Shown: piece by piece, positions 39,019-48,628 of the stretch
Numbering within the stretch: position 1 is the stretch's first letter
Layout: every line of letters starts with the position of its first letter
Origin: Oscillospiraceae bacterium
GTDB taxonomy: Bacteria > Bacillota > Clostridia > Oscillospirales > Ruminococcaceae
Assembly (NCBI GenBank): GCA_022766785.1
Contig: JALEOL010000025.1
Coordinates: forward strand, 16,831-80,830
Length of the DNA: 64,000 nucleotides
Reading direction: 5' to 3'
Translations under genes and position numbers: made by a program
The notes under the pieces: model-generated
What the model was told of the DNA's origin: nothing
The model's database searches: none
Seen by the model: only the letters and a program-made list of their open reading frames with translations

Positions 39019-40293
39019 ATGAACGACCGCAAAATTTTTGTCAAGACCCCGCCAATGGGCTGGAACAGCTGGGACTGCTACGGCACAGCAGTAAACGAGG
39101 ACACAGTCCGCGCAAACGCCGAATTCATGGCAAAGCACCTTAAAGGCTTTGGCTGGGAATACATCGTTGTTGACATTCAGTGGAGCAATCCCATAGCCCT
39201 GAACCACGAATACCAGCCGTTCACCGAGCTTTGCATGGACGAATACTCCCGGCTGATACCTGCAGCAGAGCGCTTCCCCTCCTCCGCAGGCGGAAAGGGC
39301 TTCGCTCCCCTGGCTGAATATGTTCACTCCCTGGGGCTTAAATTCGGCATACACATTATGAGAGGTATCCCCCGTCAGGCAGTACACCGCAACACCGCGA
39401 TCAAAGGTACTGACAAGACCGCGCGCCAGATCGCCAGGACTGCCAGCATATGCCAGTGGAATACCGATATGTACGGCGTTGATCCTGAAAAAGAGGGCGC
39501 ACGGGCTTACTATGACAGCATTTTTGAGCTGTACAAGTCCTGGGGCGTGGACTTCATCAAGGTAGACGACATCTGCCGTGAGCTTCCCCACGAGGAAAGC
39601 GAGCTTGTCATGCTCAGCGAATCTCTGCGCTCCTGCGGCAGAGATATGGTGCTAAGCCTCTCACCCGGGGCGGCGCTCCCGGAAAAGGCAGAGCTTTACA
39701 AGCAGGTCAGCAACATGTGGCGTATCACTGATGATTTCTGGGATAACTGGGAGCAATTGCATGATATGTTCAGCCGTGCGCAGACCTGGTGCATTCACGC
39801 CGCAGCAGGTCACTTTCCGGACGCTGATATGCTTCCCATTGGAGCGATTCTTCAGGATTACGGAGCTGATGGCTGGACAAAATTCACACATGACGAACAG
39901 ATCACAATGATGAGCCTGTGGAGCATAATGCGTTCTCCGCTTATCATAGGCGGCGAAATGACAAAGTTCGACGAGTTCACCATGAGTCTGCTGACAAATC
40001 CTGACATCATCGACTGCCTGAACAATACCCATTCCGCGCACCCGCTGTTCCGCAGGACAGTTGACGGAAACGAACAGATCGCGTGGTTTACTACCCACGA
40101 GGACGGGAAAACTTTCTATGCAGCGCTGTTCAACTGTGGCGAAAGCGAGTGCAGGATCACCGCGGAGCTTCCTGTTTCCTGCCGGCTTTCTGCACGCGAA
40201 GTCTGGACAGGGGCATTCTGCGAGGCAGCCGGAAGCATATCTGCATCAGTAAAGCCCCACGGAACGGCAATGTTCAGGCTGACACGCGTCTGA
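39019..40293 (+). CDS. Glycoside hydrolase family 27 (alpha-galactosidase-like)
   Basis: 424 aa; TPPMGWNSWDCYG, FIKVDDIC, RSPLIIGGEM. Confidence 0.9.
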   Translation: MNDRKIFVKTPPMGWNSWDCYGTAVNEDTVRANAEFMAKHLKGFGWEYIVVDIQWSNPIALNHEYQPFTELCMDEYSRLIPAAERFPSSAGGKGFAPLAEYVHSLGLKFGIHIMRGIPRQAVHRNTAIKGTDKTARQIARTASICQWNTDMYGVDPEKEGARAYYDSIFELYKSWGVDFIKVDDICRELPHEESELVMLSESLRSCGRDMVLSLSPGAALPEKAELYKQVSNMWRITDDFWDNWEQLHDMFSRAQTWCIHAAAGHFPDADMLPIGAILQDYGADGWTKFTHDEQITMMSLWSIMRSPLIIGGEMTKFDEFTMSLLTNPDIIDCLNNTHSAHPLFRRTVDGNEQIAWFTTHEDGKTFYAALFNCGESECRITAELPVSCRLSAREVWTGAFCEAAGSISASVKPHGTAMFRLTRV

Positions 40294-40303
40294 GGTAAAA
40301 GAA

Positions 40304-40993
40304 TTGAGTAACATAACCTACGAATATATCCGCAGAAACAAGGATATTCAGACCTATATCAACTACGCTGACGCCGCACTCAACACGATCGGCTACACTG
40401 AACACTCCAACGCGCATGTGGAGCGCGCGGCGGCGTCTGCATACAAGATACTGACCACCCTCGGCTACGAGCAGAGGACGTGCGAGCTGGCGGAGATCGC
40501 CGCATACATGCACGATATCGGCAACGTGATAAACCGCATAGACCACGCACAGAGCGGCGCGGTCATGGCGTTCCGTCTGCTGGACAACCTAGGAATGCCG
40601 GCAAACGAGATCTCGCTGATCGTATCCGCGATAGGCAACCACGACGAGGGTACTGCTGCTCCCGTTACACCCATTGCCGCCGCGCTCATCATCGCGGACA
40701 AGTCCGACGTGCGCCGCTCCAGGGTGCGTTCAGCGGACGGAGCATTCGTGCCGACCTCGGAGAACCTTGCCAAGGATATCCACGACCGGGTGAATTACGC
40801 CGTGGAAAAATCATCTCTGTACTTCTCTGAGGACAAAAATGACATCATTCTTGACCTCACGATCGACCAGAAAATATCCTCAATAATGGAATATTTTGAA
40901 ATTTTTCTCGACAGAATGAAGCTCTGCCGCAGGGCAGCGGAATTTCTGGGCATTCGTTTCAGGTTAAAGATCAACGAGGCGGTTTTGCTTTAG
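40304..40993 (+). CDS. HD-domain phosphohydrolase
   Basis: 229 aa; EHSNAHVERAA, YMHDIGNV; TTG start. Confidence 0.85.
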   Translation: MSNITYEYIRRNKDIQTYINYADAALNTIGYTEHSNAHVERAAASAYKILTTLGYEQRTCELAEIAAYMHDIGNVINRIDHAQSGAVMAFRLLDNLGMPANEISLIVSAIGNHDEGTAAPVTPIAAALIIADKSDVRRSRVRSADGAFVPTSENLAKDIHDRVNYAVEKSSLYFSEDKNDIILDLTIDQKISSIMEYFEIFLDRMKLCRRAAEFLGIRFRLKINEAVLL

Positions 40994-41088
40994 CATGAAC
41001 TAACACCGTATAAATCTGATATATTGCCGGATTTCGGTCGCAATTCCACAATATTTTGAGAATTTTTTCGGAAATTTTAAAAAAGCAC

Positions 41089-41117
41089 TTGAAATTCCGG
41101 CAATTATATAGTAAAAT
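41089..41117 (+). promoter_or_regulatory. Candidate promoter of pur operon
   Basis: TTGAAA (41089-41094)-N17-TAAAAT (41112-41117). Confidence 0.65.
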
Positions 41118-41174
41118 ATAATTATGTTATTGTGCGTGTTACACAGCGCGGAAATCCAGTAAAAGGGAGAATTG

Positions 41175-41261
41175 ATGATGGGTGTAATTTTATGTCACAG
41201 CTATCATAGGGCAGATGCGGCTTCTTTTTACAGAATAAGTGCAACCATAACACAATTGTAA
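41175..41261 (+). CDS. Putative 28-aa leader peptide (uORF) of the purine operon
   Basis: AAAGGGAG SD then ATGATG...TAA: MMGVILCHSYHRADAASFYRISATITQL; ends 6 nt before a terminator hairpin. Confidence 0.5.
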   Translation: MMGVILCHSYHRADAASFYRISATITQL

Positions 41262-41267
41262 CTTAAT

Positions 41268-41300
41268 TTAGCTGTATTCCGCATACAGCTAATTTTTATT
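41268..41300 (+). terminator. Leader intrinsic terminator (attenuator candidate) before purE
   Basis: TTAGCTGTAT-tccgc-ATACAGCTAA followed by TTTTTATTT. Confidence 0.85.
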
Positions 41301-41315
41301 TCAGGAGGAAGATAC

Positions 41316-41828
41316 ATGTCAGAACAGAAAAAAGTCGGCATAGTAATGGGCAGCGACAGCGATTTTCCGGTCGTTCGCAAGGCTGCCGAGGCTTTAAAGG
41401 AATTTGGCATTCCTTTCGAGATGAGGGTGCTTTCTGCGCACCGCTCCCCCGCTCAGGTTGCTGAGTTCGCAAAAAGCGCCCGGGACAACGGCTTCGGCGT
41501 TATAATCGCTGCGGCAGGAATGGCGGCTCACCTCGCCGGAGCTGTCGCAGGAAACACCACCCTGCCGGTGATCGCAATTCCGGTTAAGGCAAAGGCGCTG
41601 GAGGGCGTTGACGCACTTTTAAGCTCGGTAATGATGCCACCGGGAGTTCCGGTCGCAACAGTTGGAATTGACACCGCCGCAAACGCAGGCTACCTTGCTG
41701 CTGAGATACTCGCGGTATCAGACCCCGAACTTGCGGACAAGCTGCTGGAATTCAAGAAAAAGCAGAACGAGAAGAACCTCGCCGCCGACGCAAAAATGCA
41801 GGAGACCGTAAAAAACGAGCTTTCCTGA
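41316..41828 (+). CDS. purE: 5-(carboxyamino)imidazole ribonucleotide mutase
   Basis: 170 aa; VGIVMGSDSDFPVV, VLSAHRSP, IAAAGMAAHLAGAVA. Confidence 0.96.
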   Translation: MSEQKKVGIVMGSDSDFPVVRKAAEALKEFGIPFEMRVLSAHRSPAQVAEFAKSARDNGFGVIIAAAGMAAHLAGAVAGNTTLPVIAIPVKAKALEGVDALLSSVMMPPGVPVATVGIDTAANAGYLAAEILAVSDPELADKLLEFKKKQNEKNLAADAKMQETVKNELS

Positions 41829-41893
41829 CCTATCAAACGACAATTCGTCCCGACGGGACACAAATAAACAAATAAGACAAAGGAGATAATATC

Positions 41894-42616
41894 ATGAGCT
41901 ACACAAAGGCAGAACAGCTTTACGAGGGAAAGGCAAAGAAGGTTTTCGCATGTGCAGAGAACCCCGACTACGTTATCGTATCCTACAAGGACGACGCTAC
42001 TGCGTTCAACGGTCTGAAAAAGGGTCAGATCAGCGGTAAGGGCGTTATAAACAACAAGATGACCAACTACATGTTCGGACTGCTTGAGAAAGAAGGCATT
42101 CCCACCCACCTCATTGAGGAGATCAACGACCGCGAGACCGTTGTAAAGAAGGTGGAGATCGTTCCGCTGGAGGTTATCGTAAGAAACGTCGCAGCAGGCA
42201 GCTTCTCCAAGAAGCTCGGTATTGAGGAGGGCACTCCCTTAAAGCAGCCCACCCTTGAATTCAGCTACAAGAACGACGACCTCGGCGACCCTTTCATCAA
42301 CAGCTACTATGCGCTGGGTCTAGGTCTTGCCACACAGGAGGAGATCGACACGATCACCAAGTACGCGTTCGCAGTCAACAAGTTCATGCTTGACTACTTC
42401 AAGAAGCTCAACATCGACCTTATCGACTTCAAGATCGAGTTCGGTCGCTTCCACGATCAGATAATCCTCGCAGACGAGATCTCCCCGGATACCTGCCGCT
42501 TCTGGGATTCCACCACTCACGAGAAGCTGGACAAGGATCGTTTCCGCAGGGATATGGGCGGCGTTGAGGACGCTTACCAGGAGATCATGCGTCGTATCTT
42601 CGGCGAGAACAAGTAA
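41894..42616 (+). CDS. purC: SAICAR synthetase
   Basis: 240 aa; [30 protein letters not shown]. Confidence 0.97.
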   Translation: MSYTKAEQLYEGKAKKVFACAENPDYVIVSYKDDATAFNGLKKGQISGKGVINNKMTNYMFGLLEKEGIPTHLIEEINDRETVVKKVEIVPLEVIVRNVAAGSFSKKLGIEEGTPLKQPTLEFSYKNDDLGDPFINSYYALGLGLATQEEIDTITKYAFAVNKFMLDYFKKLNIDLIDFKIEFGRFHDQIILADEISPDTCRFWDSTTHEKLDKDRFRRDMGGVEDAYQEIMRRIFGENK

Positions 42617-42717
42617 TTTTCAAAAGCAAGGGAAACGGGATATTACGCGGCTTTCCGGGGCGCTTCACGACCCCGGATCAACCGTGAACAGACAGAGAAA
42701 AGGCGGTAAAACTTTAT

Positions 42718-44142
42718 ATGGGCGGATTTTTCGGAGCAGCAACAGAAAACAACTGTATAAGCGACGTATTCTTCGGCACGGACTACCACTCCCACCTCGG
42801 CACACGACGCGGCGGCATGACGGCTTATTCCCCTGAGAAGGGCTTCCAGAGGAGCATTCACAGCATTGAGAACTCGCCGTTCCGCACCAAATTCGAGAAC
42901 GACGTGGACGGAATGACAGGAAACCTGTGCATCGGCAGCATCAGCGACACTGACCCTCAGCCTATCCTGCTGAAGTCGCAGCTTGGCACCTACGCTATCT
43001 GCAACATCGGCATAATCAACAATGACGAAGAACTTTGCAGCGAACTGCTGAGCAAGTCCAGTGCGAGCTTTGAGACCATGAGCAGCGGTAAAGTAAATTC
43101 CTCATCGCTCATAGGGGCGCTTATTGCGCAGAAGGGCAATATCGTTGACGGTATCCGCTACGCTCAGGAGAGGATCGTAGGTACGATGTCGCTGCTGATA
43201 CTCACCGAGGACGGCATCATCGCAGCCCGGGACAAGGACGGCAGACTCCCGATCATCATCGGCAGACGTGACGACGGCTATTGTGTGTCGTTTGAGAGCT
43301 TTGCATTCCAGAAGCTGGGATACGAGATCTACCGTGAAATGCTCCCCGGAGAGATCGTAAAGATCACCTCAAAACGCGCGGAAGTTCTCAGCGAAGGAAC
43401 TCAGAAAAACCTGAAGATATGCACGTTCCTGTGGACTTACTACGGCTATCCCAACTCAGTATATGAGGGCGTCACCGTAGAAACGATGCGCACAAGAAAC
43501 GGCGAAATTATGGCTGAGCACGATATCCGGAACGGCACCCTGCCCGATGTTGACTTCATCTGCGGCGTGCCCGATTCCGGCGTTCCCCATGCGATTGGCT
43601 ATGCAAACCGCAGCGGTATTCCTTTCGCACGTCCTTTTATAAAGTATACCCCCACATGGCCGCGCAGCTTCATGCCGCAGAGCCAGTCCATGAGAAACAA
43701 GGTTGCAAAGATGAAGCTTATCCCCGTTCACGAGCTTATCGAGGGGAAAAAGCTCCTGTTCGTAGACGACAGCATCGTAAGAGGCACGCAGATGCGCGAG
43801 ACCGTGGAATTCCTCTACGCGAACGGCGCAAAGGAAGTTCACACGAGGTCTGCATGTCCGCCGATAATGTACGGGTGCAAGTACCTGAACTTCTCCCGGA
43901 GCACCTCTGAGCTTGACCTCATAGCACGCCGCATTATCCACGAATTTGAGGGCGAGGACGGCGTGAAGTATATCAGCGAATACAGCGATACCAAAACAGA
44001 ACGCGGAAAGCGTCTGAGAGCCGAGATATGCAAACGTCTCAAGCTCACATCGCTGGAATTCCAGTCGCTGGAGGGTACGGTAAAGGCTGTCGGACTTCCG
44101 GAAAGCGGGCTTTGCAGCTACTGCTGGAACGGAAAGGAATGA
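42718..44142 (+). CDS. Amidophosphoribosyltransferase-like paralog lacking the catalytic N-terminal Cys
   Basis: 474 aa; starts MGGFFGAA where PurF has (M..)CGVFG; retains PRTase motif LLFVDDSIVRGTQMRE and C-terminal CSYC. Confidence 0.88.
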   Translation: MGGFFGAATENNCISDVFFGTDYHSHLGTRRGGMTAYSPEKGFQRSIHSIENSPFRTKFENDVDGMTGNLCIGSISDTDPQPILLKSQLGTYAICNIGIINNDEELCSELLSKSSASFETMSSGKVNSSSLIGALIAQKGNIVDGIRYAQERIVGTMSLLILTEDGIIAARDKDGRLPIIIGRRDDGYCVSFESFAFQKLGYEIYREMLPGEIVKITSKRAEVLSEGTQKNLKICTFLWTYYGYPNSVYEGVTVETMRTRNGEIMAEHDIRNGTLPDVDFICGVPDSGVPHAIGYANRSGIPFARPFIKYTPTWPRSFMPQSQSMRNKVAKMKLIPVHELIEGKKLLFVDDSIVRGTQMRETVEFLYANGAKEVHTRSACPPIMYGCKYLNFSRSTSELDLIARRIIHEFEGEDGVKYISEYSDTKTERGKRLRAEICKRLKLTSLEFQSLEGTVKAVGLPESGLCSYCWNGKE

Positions 44143-44148
44143 TATACT

Positions 44149-45573
44149 TTGTCAGGTAATATCCACGAGGAATGCGGTGTATTCGGCATTTACTGCAATA
44201 CGCCGTCCGATGTCGCGCATTCGGTGTATTTCGGACTTTATGCATTACAGCACAGGGGTCAGGAAAGCTGCGGTATCGTTGTCAACGACCGCGGCGTGTT
44301 CAAGGCTCACAAGGGTCTGGGACTTGTAAACGAGGTCTTTAACGAACGTATACTGTCAGACTTTGGTCAGGGCAAGATAGCAGTTGGTCATGTACGCTAC
44401 TCCACCACGGGCAACGTCAACACCGCGAACTGCCAGCCCATGACTGTACGCCACGTCAAGGGCGCTCTTGCCATAGCCCACAACGGAAATCTCATCAACG
44501 CGCTCCAGCTGCGCCAGCAGTACGAGTTAAAGGGTGCGATATTCCACAGCACCAGCGACACCGAGGTAATTTCCTACGCGATTACCGAAGCACGTCTGGA
44601 GACCGGCTCAATTCAGGAAGCGGTCGAAAAGGCGATGTATAAGATAAAAGGGGCGTATTCCCTGGTGATAATGTCCCCGAAAAAGCTCATCGCGGCAAGA
44701 GATCCGCAGGGTTTCCGTCCGCTGTGTCTGGGCAAACTCCCGGACGATACCGGATATGTTTTCGCGTCGGAAAGCTGTGCGCTGGACTGTATCGGCGCAG
44801 AGTTCGTTCGTGACGTTGAGCCGGGCGAGATCGTTGTTGTTGATGAAAACGACATCCAGAGCATAAAGACCCACTGCGGTCAGAAAAGCTCGCTGTGCGT
44901 GTTCGAGTTCATTTATTTCGCACGTCCCGATTCTGTTATCGAGGGCGCCAGCGTTCATCGTGCAAGGCTTCGTGCCGGGCATTACCTTGCGCTGGAGCAC
45001 CCGGTTCAGGCGGACGTGGTTATCGGGTGTCCGGACAGCGGACTTGACGCTGCGCTGGGATTTTCCCAGCAGAGCGGTATCCCCTACGGCGTCGGCTTCG
45101 TGAAGAACCGCTATATTGGCAGGACGTTCATTCAGCCCACACAGGGAATGCGTGAGAACTCCGTTAAGATCAAGCTGAACGCAGTCACAGAAACCGTTAA
45201 GGGAAAGCGCGTCGTTCTGATAGACGACAGCATCGTAAGGGGCACTACCTCTGCAAAGGTGGTAAAGCTGCTCCGTCATGCCGGCGCAAAGGAGATCCAC
45301 ATGAGGATATCCTCGCCGCCGTTCATCAGCGAGTGCTTCTTCGGAACGGACATCGACAGCAAGGAAAATCTTATCGCCAACAAGCATTCCGTTGAGGAGA
45401 TCGCGCAGATCATCGGCGTTGATTCCCTGGGATTCCTCAGTACGGAAAGCGTAACTAAGATCGCCGAGAATGCAGGCTGCGGCTTCTGTTCCGGCTGCTT
45501 CACCGGGAATTATCCGATCGAAGTTCCCAAGGAGATACCCAAGGATAAATTTGAAATGAAGTTCGACGAATGA
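44149..45573 (+). CDS. purF: Amidophosphoribosyltransferase
   Basis: 474 aa; propeptide then ECGVFGIY, HRGQES, GHVRYSTTG, VVLIDDSIVRGTTS, GCGFCSGCFTGNYP. Confidence 0.97.
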   Translation: MSGNIHEECGVFGIYCNTPSDVAHSVYFGLYALQHRGQESCGIVVNDRGVFKAHKGLGLVNEVFNERILSDFGQGKIAVGHVRYSTTGNVNTANCQPMTVRHVKGALAIAHNGNLINALQLRQQYELKGAIFHSTSDTEVISYAITEARLETGSIQEAVEKAMYKIKGAYSLVIMSPKKLIAARDPQGFRPLCLGKLPDDTGYVFASESCALDCIGAEFVRDVEPGEIVVVDENDIQSIKTHCGQKSSLCVFEFIYFARPDSVIEGASVHRARLRAGHYLALEHPVQADVVIGCPDSGLDAALGFSQQSGIPYGVGFVKNRYIGRTFIQPTQGMRENSVKIKLNAVTETVKGKRVVLIDDSIVRGTTSAKVVKLLRHAGAKEIHMRISSPPFISECFFGTDIDSKENLIANKHSVEEIAQIIGVDSLGFLSTESVTKIAENAGCGFCSGCFTGNYPIEVPKEIPKDKFEMKFDE

Positions 45574-45641
45574 CGGACTAAAACATTATTAATTAAGGCT
45601 GCTCCGTGGACTGCGGCGCTCCTTATAGAAAGGGCAGTAAA

Positions 45642-46676
45642 ATGAAAAGTTACAGCGAAAGCTACAAGGCAGCAGGTGTTGACGTCACCGCAGGCTACGA
45701 ATCAGTACGTCTCATGAAAGAGCATGTCGCAAGAACCACCACCCCCGGCTGCATATCCGGGATAGGCGGCTTCGGCGGTCTGTTCATGCCTGACCTGACA
45801 GGAATGAAGGAACCGGTACTCGTTAGCGGCACCGACGGCGTGGGCACCAAGCTAAAGCTCGCAATGCTGATGAACAAGCACGACACCATCGGCATCGACG
45901 CAGTTGCAATGTGCGTGAACGACATCATCTGCTGCGGCGCAAAGCCCCTGTTCTTCCTGGATTACATCGCTATCGGAAAGGTAGTTCCTGAAAAGGTCGC
46001 AGAGATAGTAAAGGGCGTTGCTGACGGCTGCGTTATGGCAGGCTGCGCTCTGGTTGGCGGCGAGACCGCAGAGCACCCCGGCATGATGGCAGAGGACGAA
46101 TACGACATCGCAGGCTACAGCACAGGTATCGTTGACAAGTCAAAGATCCTTGACGCTTCCTCCATAAAACCCGGCGACGCTATCATCGGTATCGCTTCAA
46201 GCGGTGTGCACTCCAACGGCTTCTCACTGGTCAGAAAGGTATTCAACGTAAACGAGCAGAACCTAAAGACATTCTATCCGGAGCTTGGGACTTCCCTCGG
46301 CGACGCGCTGCTGAAGCCCACCAGGATCTATGTAAAACCTGTCCTGGATGTTATTTCCAAGATGACGGTAAAGTCCATAAGCCATATCACCGGCGGCGGC
46401 TTCTATGAGAATATCCCCCGGGCGCTGCCTGACGGTATCACTGCAAAGATCAACAAGAACAGCTACGAGGTGCCTGCTATATTCAAGCTCCTCCAAAGCA
46501 CCGGAAATATCTCAGAGCACGATATGTACAACACCTTTAACATGGGTATCGGCATGATGTTGGTCGTAAACAAGGCTGACGCTGACAAGGCTGTGGAGAT
46601 ACTCAAGGAAAACGGCGAAAATGCGTTCATTATCGGCGAAACTATCGCAAGCGACGAGGGCGTTATCATAGAATAA
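45642..46676 (+). CDS. purM: Phosphoribosylformylglycinamidine cyclo-ligase
   Basis: SYKAAGVDVTAGYESV, DGVGTKLKLA, HITGGGFYENIPR; start at MKSYSES. Confidence 0.96.
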   Translation: MKSYSESYKAAGVDVTAGYESVRLMKEHVARTTTPGCISGIGGFGGLFMPDLTGMKEPVLVSGTDGVGTKLKLAMLMNKHDTIGIDAVAMCVNDIICCGAKPLFFLDYIAIGKVVPEKVAEIVKGVADGCVMAGCALVGGETAEHPGMMAEDEYDIAGYSTGIVDKSKILDASSIKPGDAIIGIASSGVHSNGFSLVRKVFNVNEQNLKTFYPELGTSLGDALLKPTRIYVKPVLDVISKMTVKSISHITGGGFYENIPRALPDGITAKINKNSYEVPAIFKLLQSTGNISEHDMYNTFNMGIGMMLVVNKADADKAVEILKENGENAFIIGETIASDEGVIIE

Positions 46677-46758
46677 TTCCACAAAGGGAGCGGGCGTTAT
46701 GTCCGCCCCCGAAATGTGTTATTCAGGAACACATTTTTTTATCACAGGAGCAGCGATT

Positions 46759-47403
46759 ATGGGGCTATTTGACAAATTCCGAAAACCAGCACCGGAGGAG
46801 AAAGCCCACGACCCAGCCGTGGACTACGACCGCACACCTTCGCAGGATATCACGGTTAATTTAACCGAAAACAATATCGAGATAAACGGAAAAAGCTACG
46901 CCTTCCCTATCCCGTTGACGGAACTTGTAGAGCAGTTCGGCGAGCCGGAGAAGTACGTGTTCGGCAAGATGTACATAGACGTGCTGAGCGACAAGCAGAA
47001 CGCCATTCTCAATGAGACCACCCCAGACCGGCTGAATTACGTCTGGAATGAGTTGGGAATAAAGGCGTACTGCTACGACCGGGTGAGTATCAGGGCGTTT
47101 CAGTTCACATTTCGCCCGTATGCCTACCGGGAAATGCCGCCGGCTTCCCCCAGCAATATGTTCGGGGGGAAAATCACGTTCAACGGGCAGCCATGGTTTG
47201 AGCTGATGAAGCCGGTAAAGCCGGAGTCTCCCAGCAGCTACAACAAGAGCTTCAAATTCGGCGCACACAAAATACACGGCGCTTTCACCGACCCAAAGAC
47301 AAAGGACAAGCTGCGTACCGAAAAGGACTACACCAACATTGAGATAGCGCTGGACTCTTCGGTTTCCGAAATATTCAGCCAGCCGAAACAGGAGACGCTT
47401 TAA
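46759..47403 (+). CDS. Uncharacterised protein, paralog of the downstream gene
   Basis: MGLFDKFRKP...; shares architecture (N-terminal MG-F---F, I-ING-, R-NY-W-dLGI--Y, G--t--G-PWF--M, EK-Y--IE) with 47403-47975. Confidence 0.7.
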   Translation: MGLFDKFRKPAPEEKAHDPAVDYDRTPSQDITVNLTENNIEINGKSYAFPIPLTELVEQFGEPEKYVFGKMYIDVLSDKQNAILNETTPDRLNYVWNELGIKAYCYDRVSIRAFQFTFRPYAYREMPPASPSNMFGGKITFNGQPWFELMKPVKPESPSSYNKSFKFGAHKIHGAFTDPKTKDKLRTEKDYTNIEIALDSSVSEIFSQPKQETL

Positions 47404-47975
47404 TGGGATTTGCGGATCATTTCAAAAAACTGTTCGGTGTGAATAAAACTCCGCACCAGACAGCAGTTATCAACAGTATTGATATTACCGGCTCGGGGCT
47501 GTACATAAACGGTACCCCGGTGGATATGCCCACCCATATTTCTGCGTTGGAAAAGCTGCTCGGAAAGCCCCGTGCAGAGAAGTACAAGACAAAGGAAGAA
47601 ACCGTGGAGTATCTGGAGAGTGTCCACGGCAAGGGAATGATAGTAAATCGCGTGAATTACGCATGGGACGACCTTGGTATCTACTGCTACACAAACAACG
47701 GAACAGTGCTTTCTGCATTCGGGATAAGGCTGTCAAAGCAGGGTGACGAGTACAAACACTACCCCAAAGCCGAGTTTAAGGGAACTGTGACGATAGAGGG
47801 CAAGCCGTGGTTCGGGGTGATGAACTCCGCTGAGGACAAGGAAGTATTCCGGCGGTTGGAGCTGGGCTGCTACTCCATCATTGCAGACTATACCGACACT
47901 TTTGACGAGCCGGAAAGCCGCACCGAAAAGAGCTATGCTACCATAGAAGTCAACCTGAAACAAGTCAGCACCTAA
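47403..47975 (+). CDS. Uncharacterised protein, paralog of the upstream gene
   Basis: MGFADHFKKLFG...; RVNYAWDDLGIYCY and GTVTIEGKPWFGVM match upstream copy. Confidence 0.7.
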   Translation: MGFADHFKKLFGVNKTPHQTAVINSIDITGSGLYINGTPVDMPTHISALEKLLGKPRAEKYKTKEETVEYLESVHGKGMIVNRVNYAWDDLGIYCYTNNGTVLSAFGIRLSKQGDEYKHYPKAEFKGTVTIEGKPWFGVMNSAEDKEVFRRLELGCYSIIADYTDTFDEPESRTEKSYATIEVNLKQVST

Positions 47976-47996
47976 CGCAAGCATAAAGGAGAAATC

Positions 47997-48623
47997 ATGA
48001 AGAATATAGTAGTCCTCGTATCCGGCGGCGGCACGAATTTACAGGCGCTTATCGACGCAGAAAAGCGCGGCGAGATACACGGCGGAAAAATCACCTGCGT
48101 TATTGCTTCAAAAGCGGACGCCTACGCGCTTGAAAGAGCGAAGAATAACGGAATTAAGACCCGTACCCTTGTAAGAAAGGATTATCCGGACGTAGCTTCT
48201 TACAGCCGGGCAATGAGGGACGCTCTTTTAGAGGAAAAGGCTAATCTTGTGGTTTATGCCGGATTTATGACGATACTCGACGAGCAGGTGTGCGACGCGT
48301 TCCCGAACAAGATGATAAATATTCACCCGGCGCTGATCCCCTCTTTCTGCGGAAAGGGCTTCTACGGACTTCACGTCCACGAAGCCGCTCTTGCAAAGGG
48401 TGTAAAGGTCTCCGGCGCAACCGTTCATTTCGTCACCGCGGACTGTGACGCTGGTCCGATAATCCTGCAAAAGGCAGTGGAGGTCAGAAACGGCGATACT
48501 CCCGAAACGCTCCAGAGGCGCATTATGGAGGAGGCGGAGTGGAAGCTGCTACCGAAAGCGGTGTCTCTTTTCTGCGAGGACAAGATCACCGTCAGGAACG
48601 GCGTTACTGTTATTGAGGACTGA
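47997..48623 (+). CDS. purN: Phosphoribosylglycinamide formyltransferase
   Basis: 208 aa; VLVSGGGTNLQALIDA, NIHPALIPSFCGKGFYG, VTADCDAGPII. Confidence 0.96.
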   Translation: MKNIVVLVSGGGTNLQALIDAEKRGEIHGGKITCVIASKADAYALERAKNNGIKTRTLVRKDYPDVASYSRAMRDALLEEKANLVVYAGFMTILDEQVCDAFPNKMINIHPALIPSFCGKGFYGLHVHEAALAKGVKVSGATVHFVTADCDAGPIILQKAVEVRNGDTPETLQRRIMEEAEWKLLPKAVSLFCEDKITVRNGVTVIED

Positions 48624-48628
48624 TAATA

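Noticed and set aside
41120-41315. Purine (xpt-pbuX) riboswitch before purE
   Set aside because: The expected conserved loop-loop and junction core is not recognisable; a uORF/terminator layout fits better, though a covariance search was not possible.
46699-46758. Upstream extension of the first post-purM unknown gene
   Set aside because: MGLFDKF at 46759 aligns with MGFADHF of its paralog; extension covers the intergenic region.
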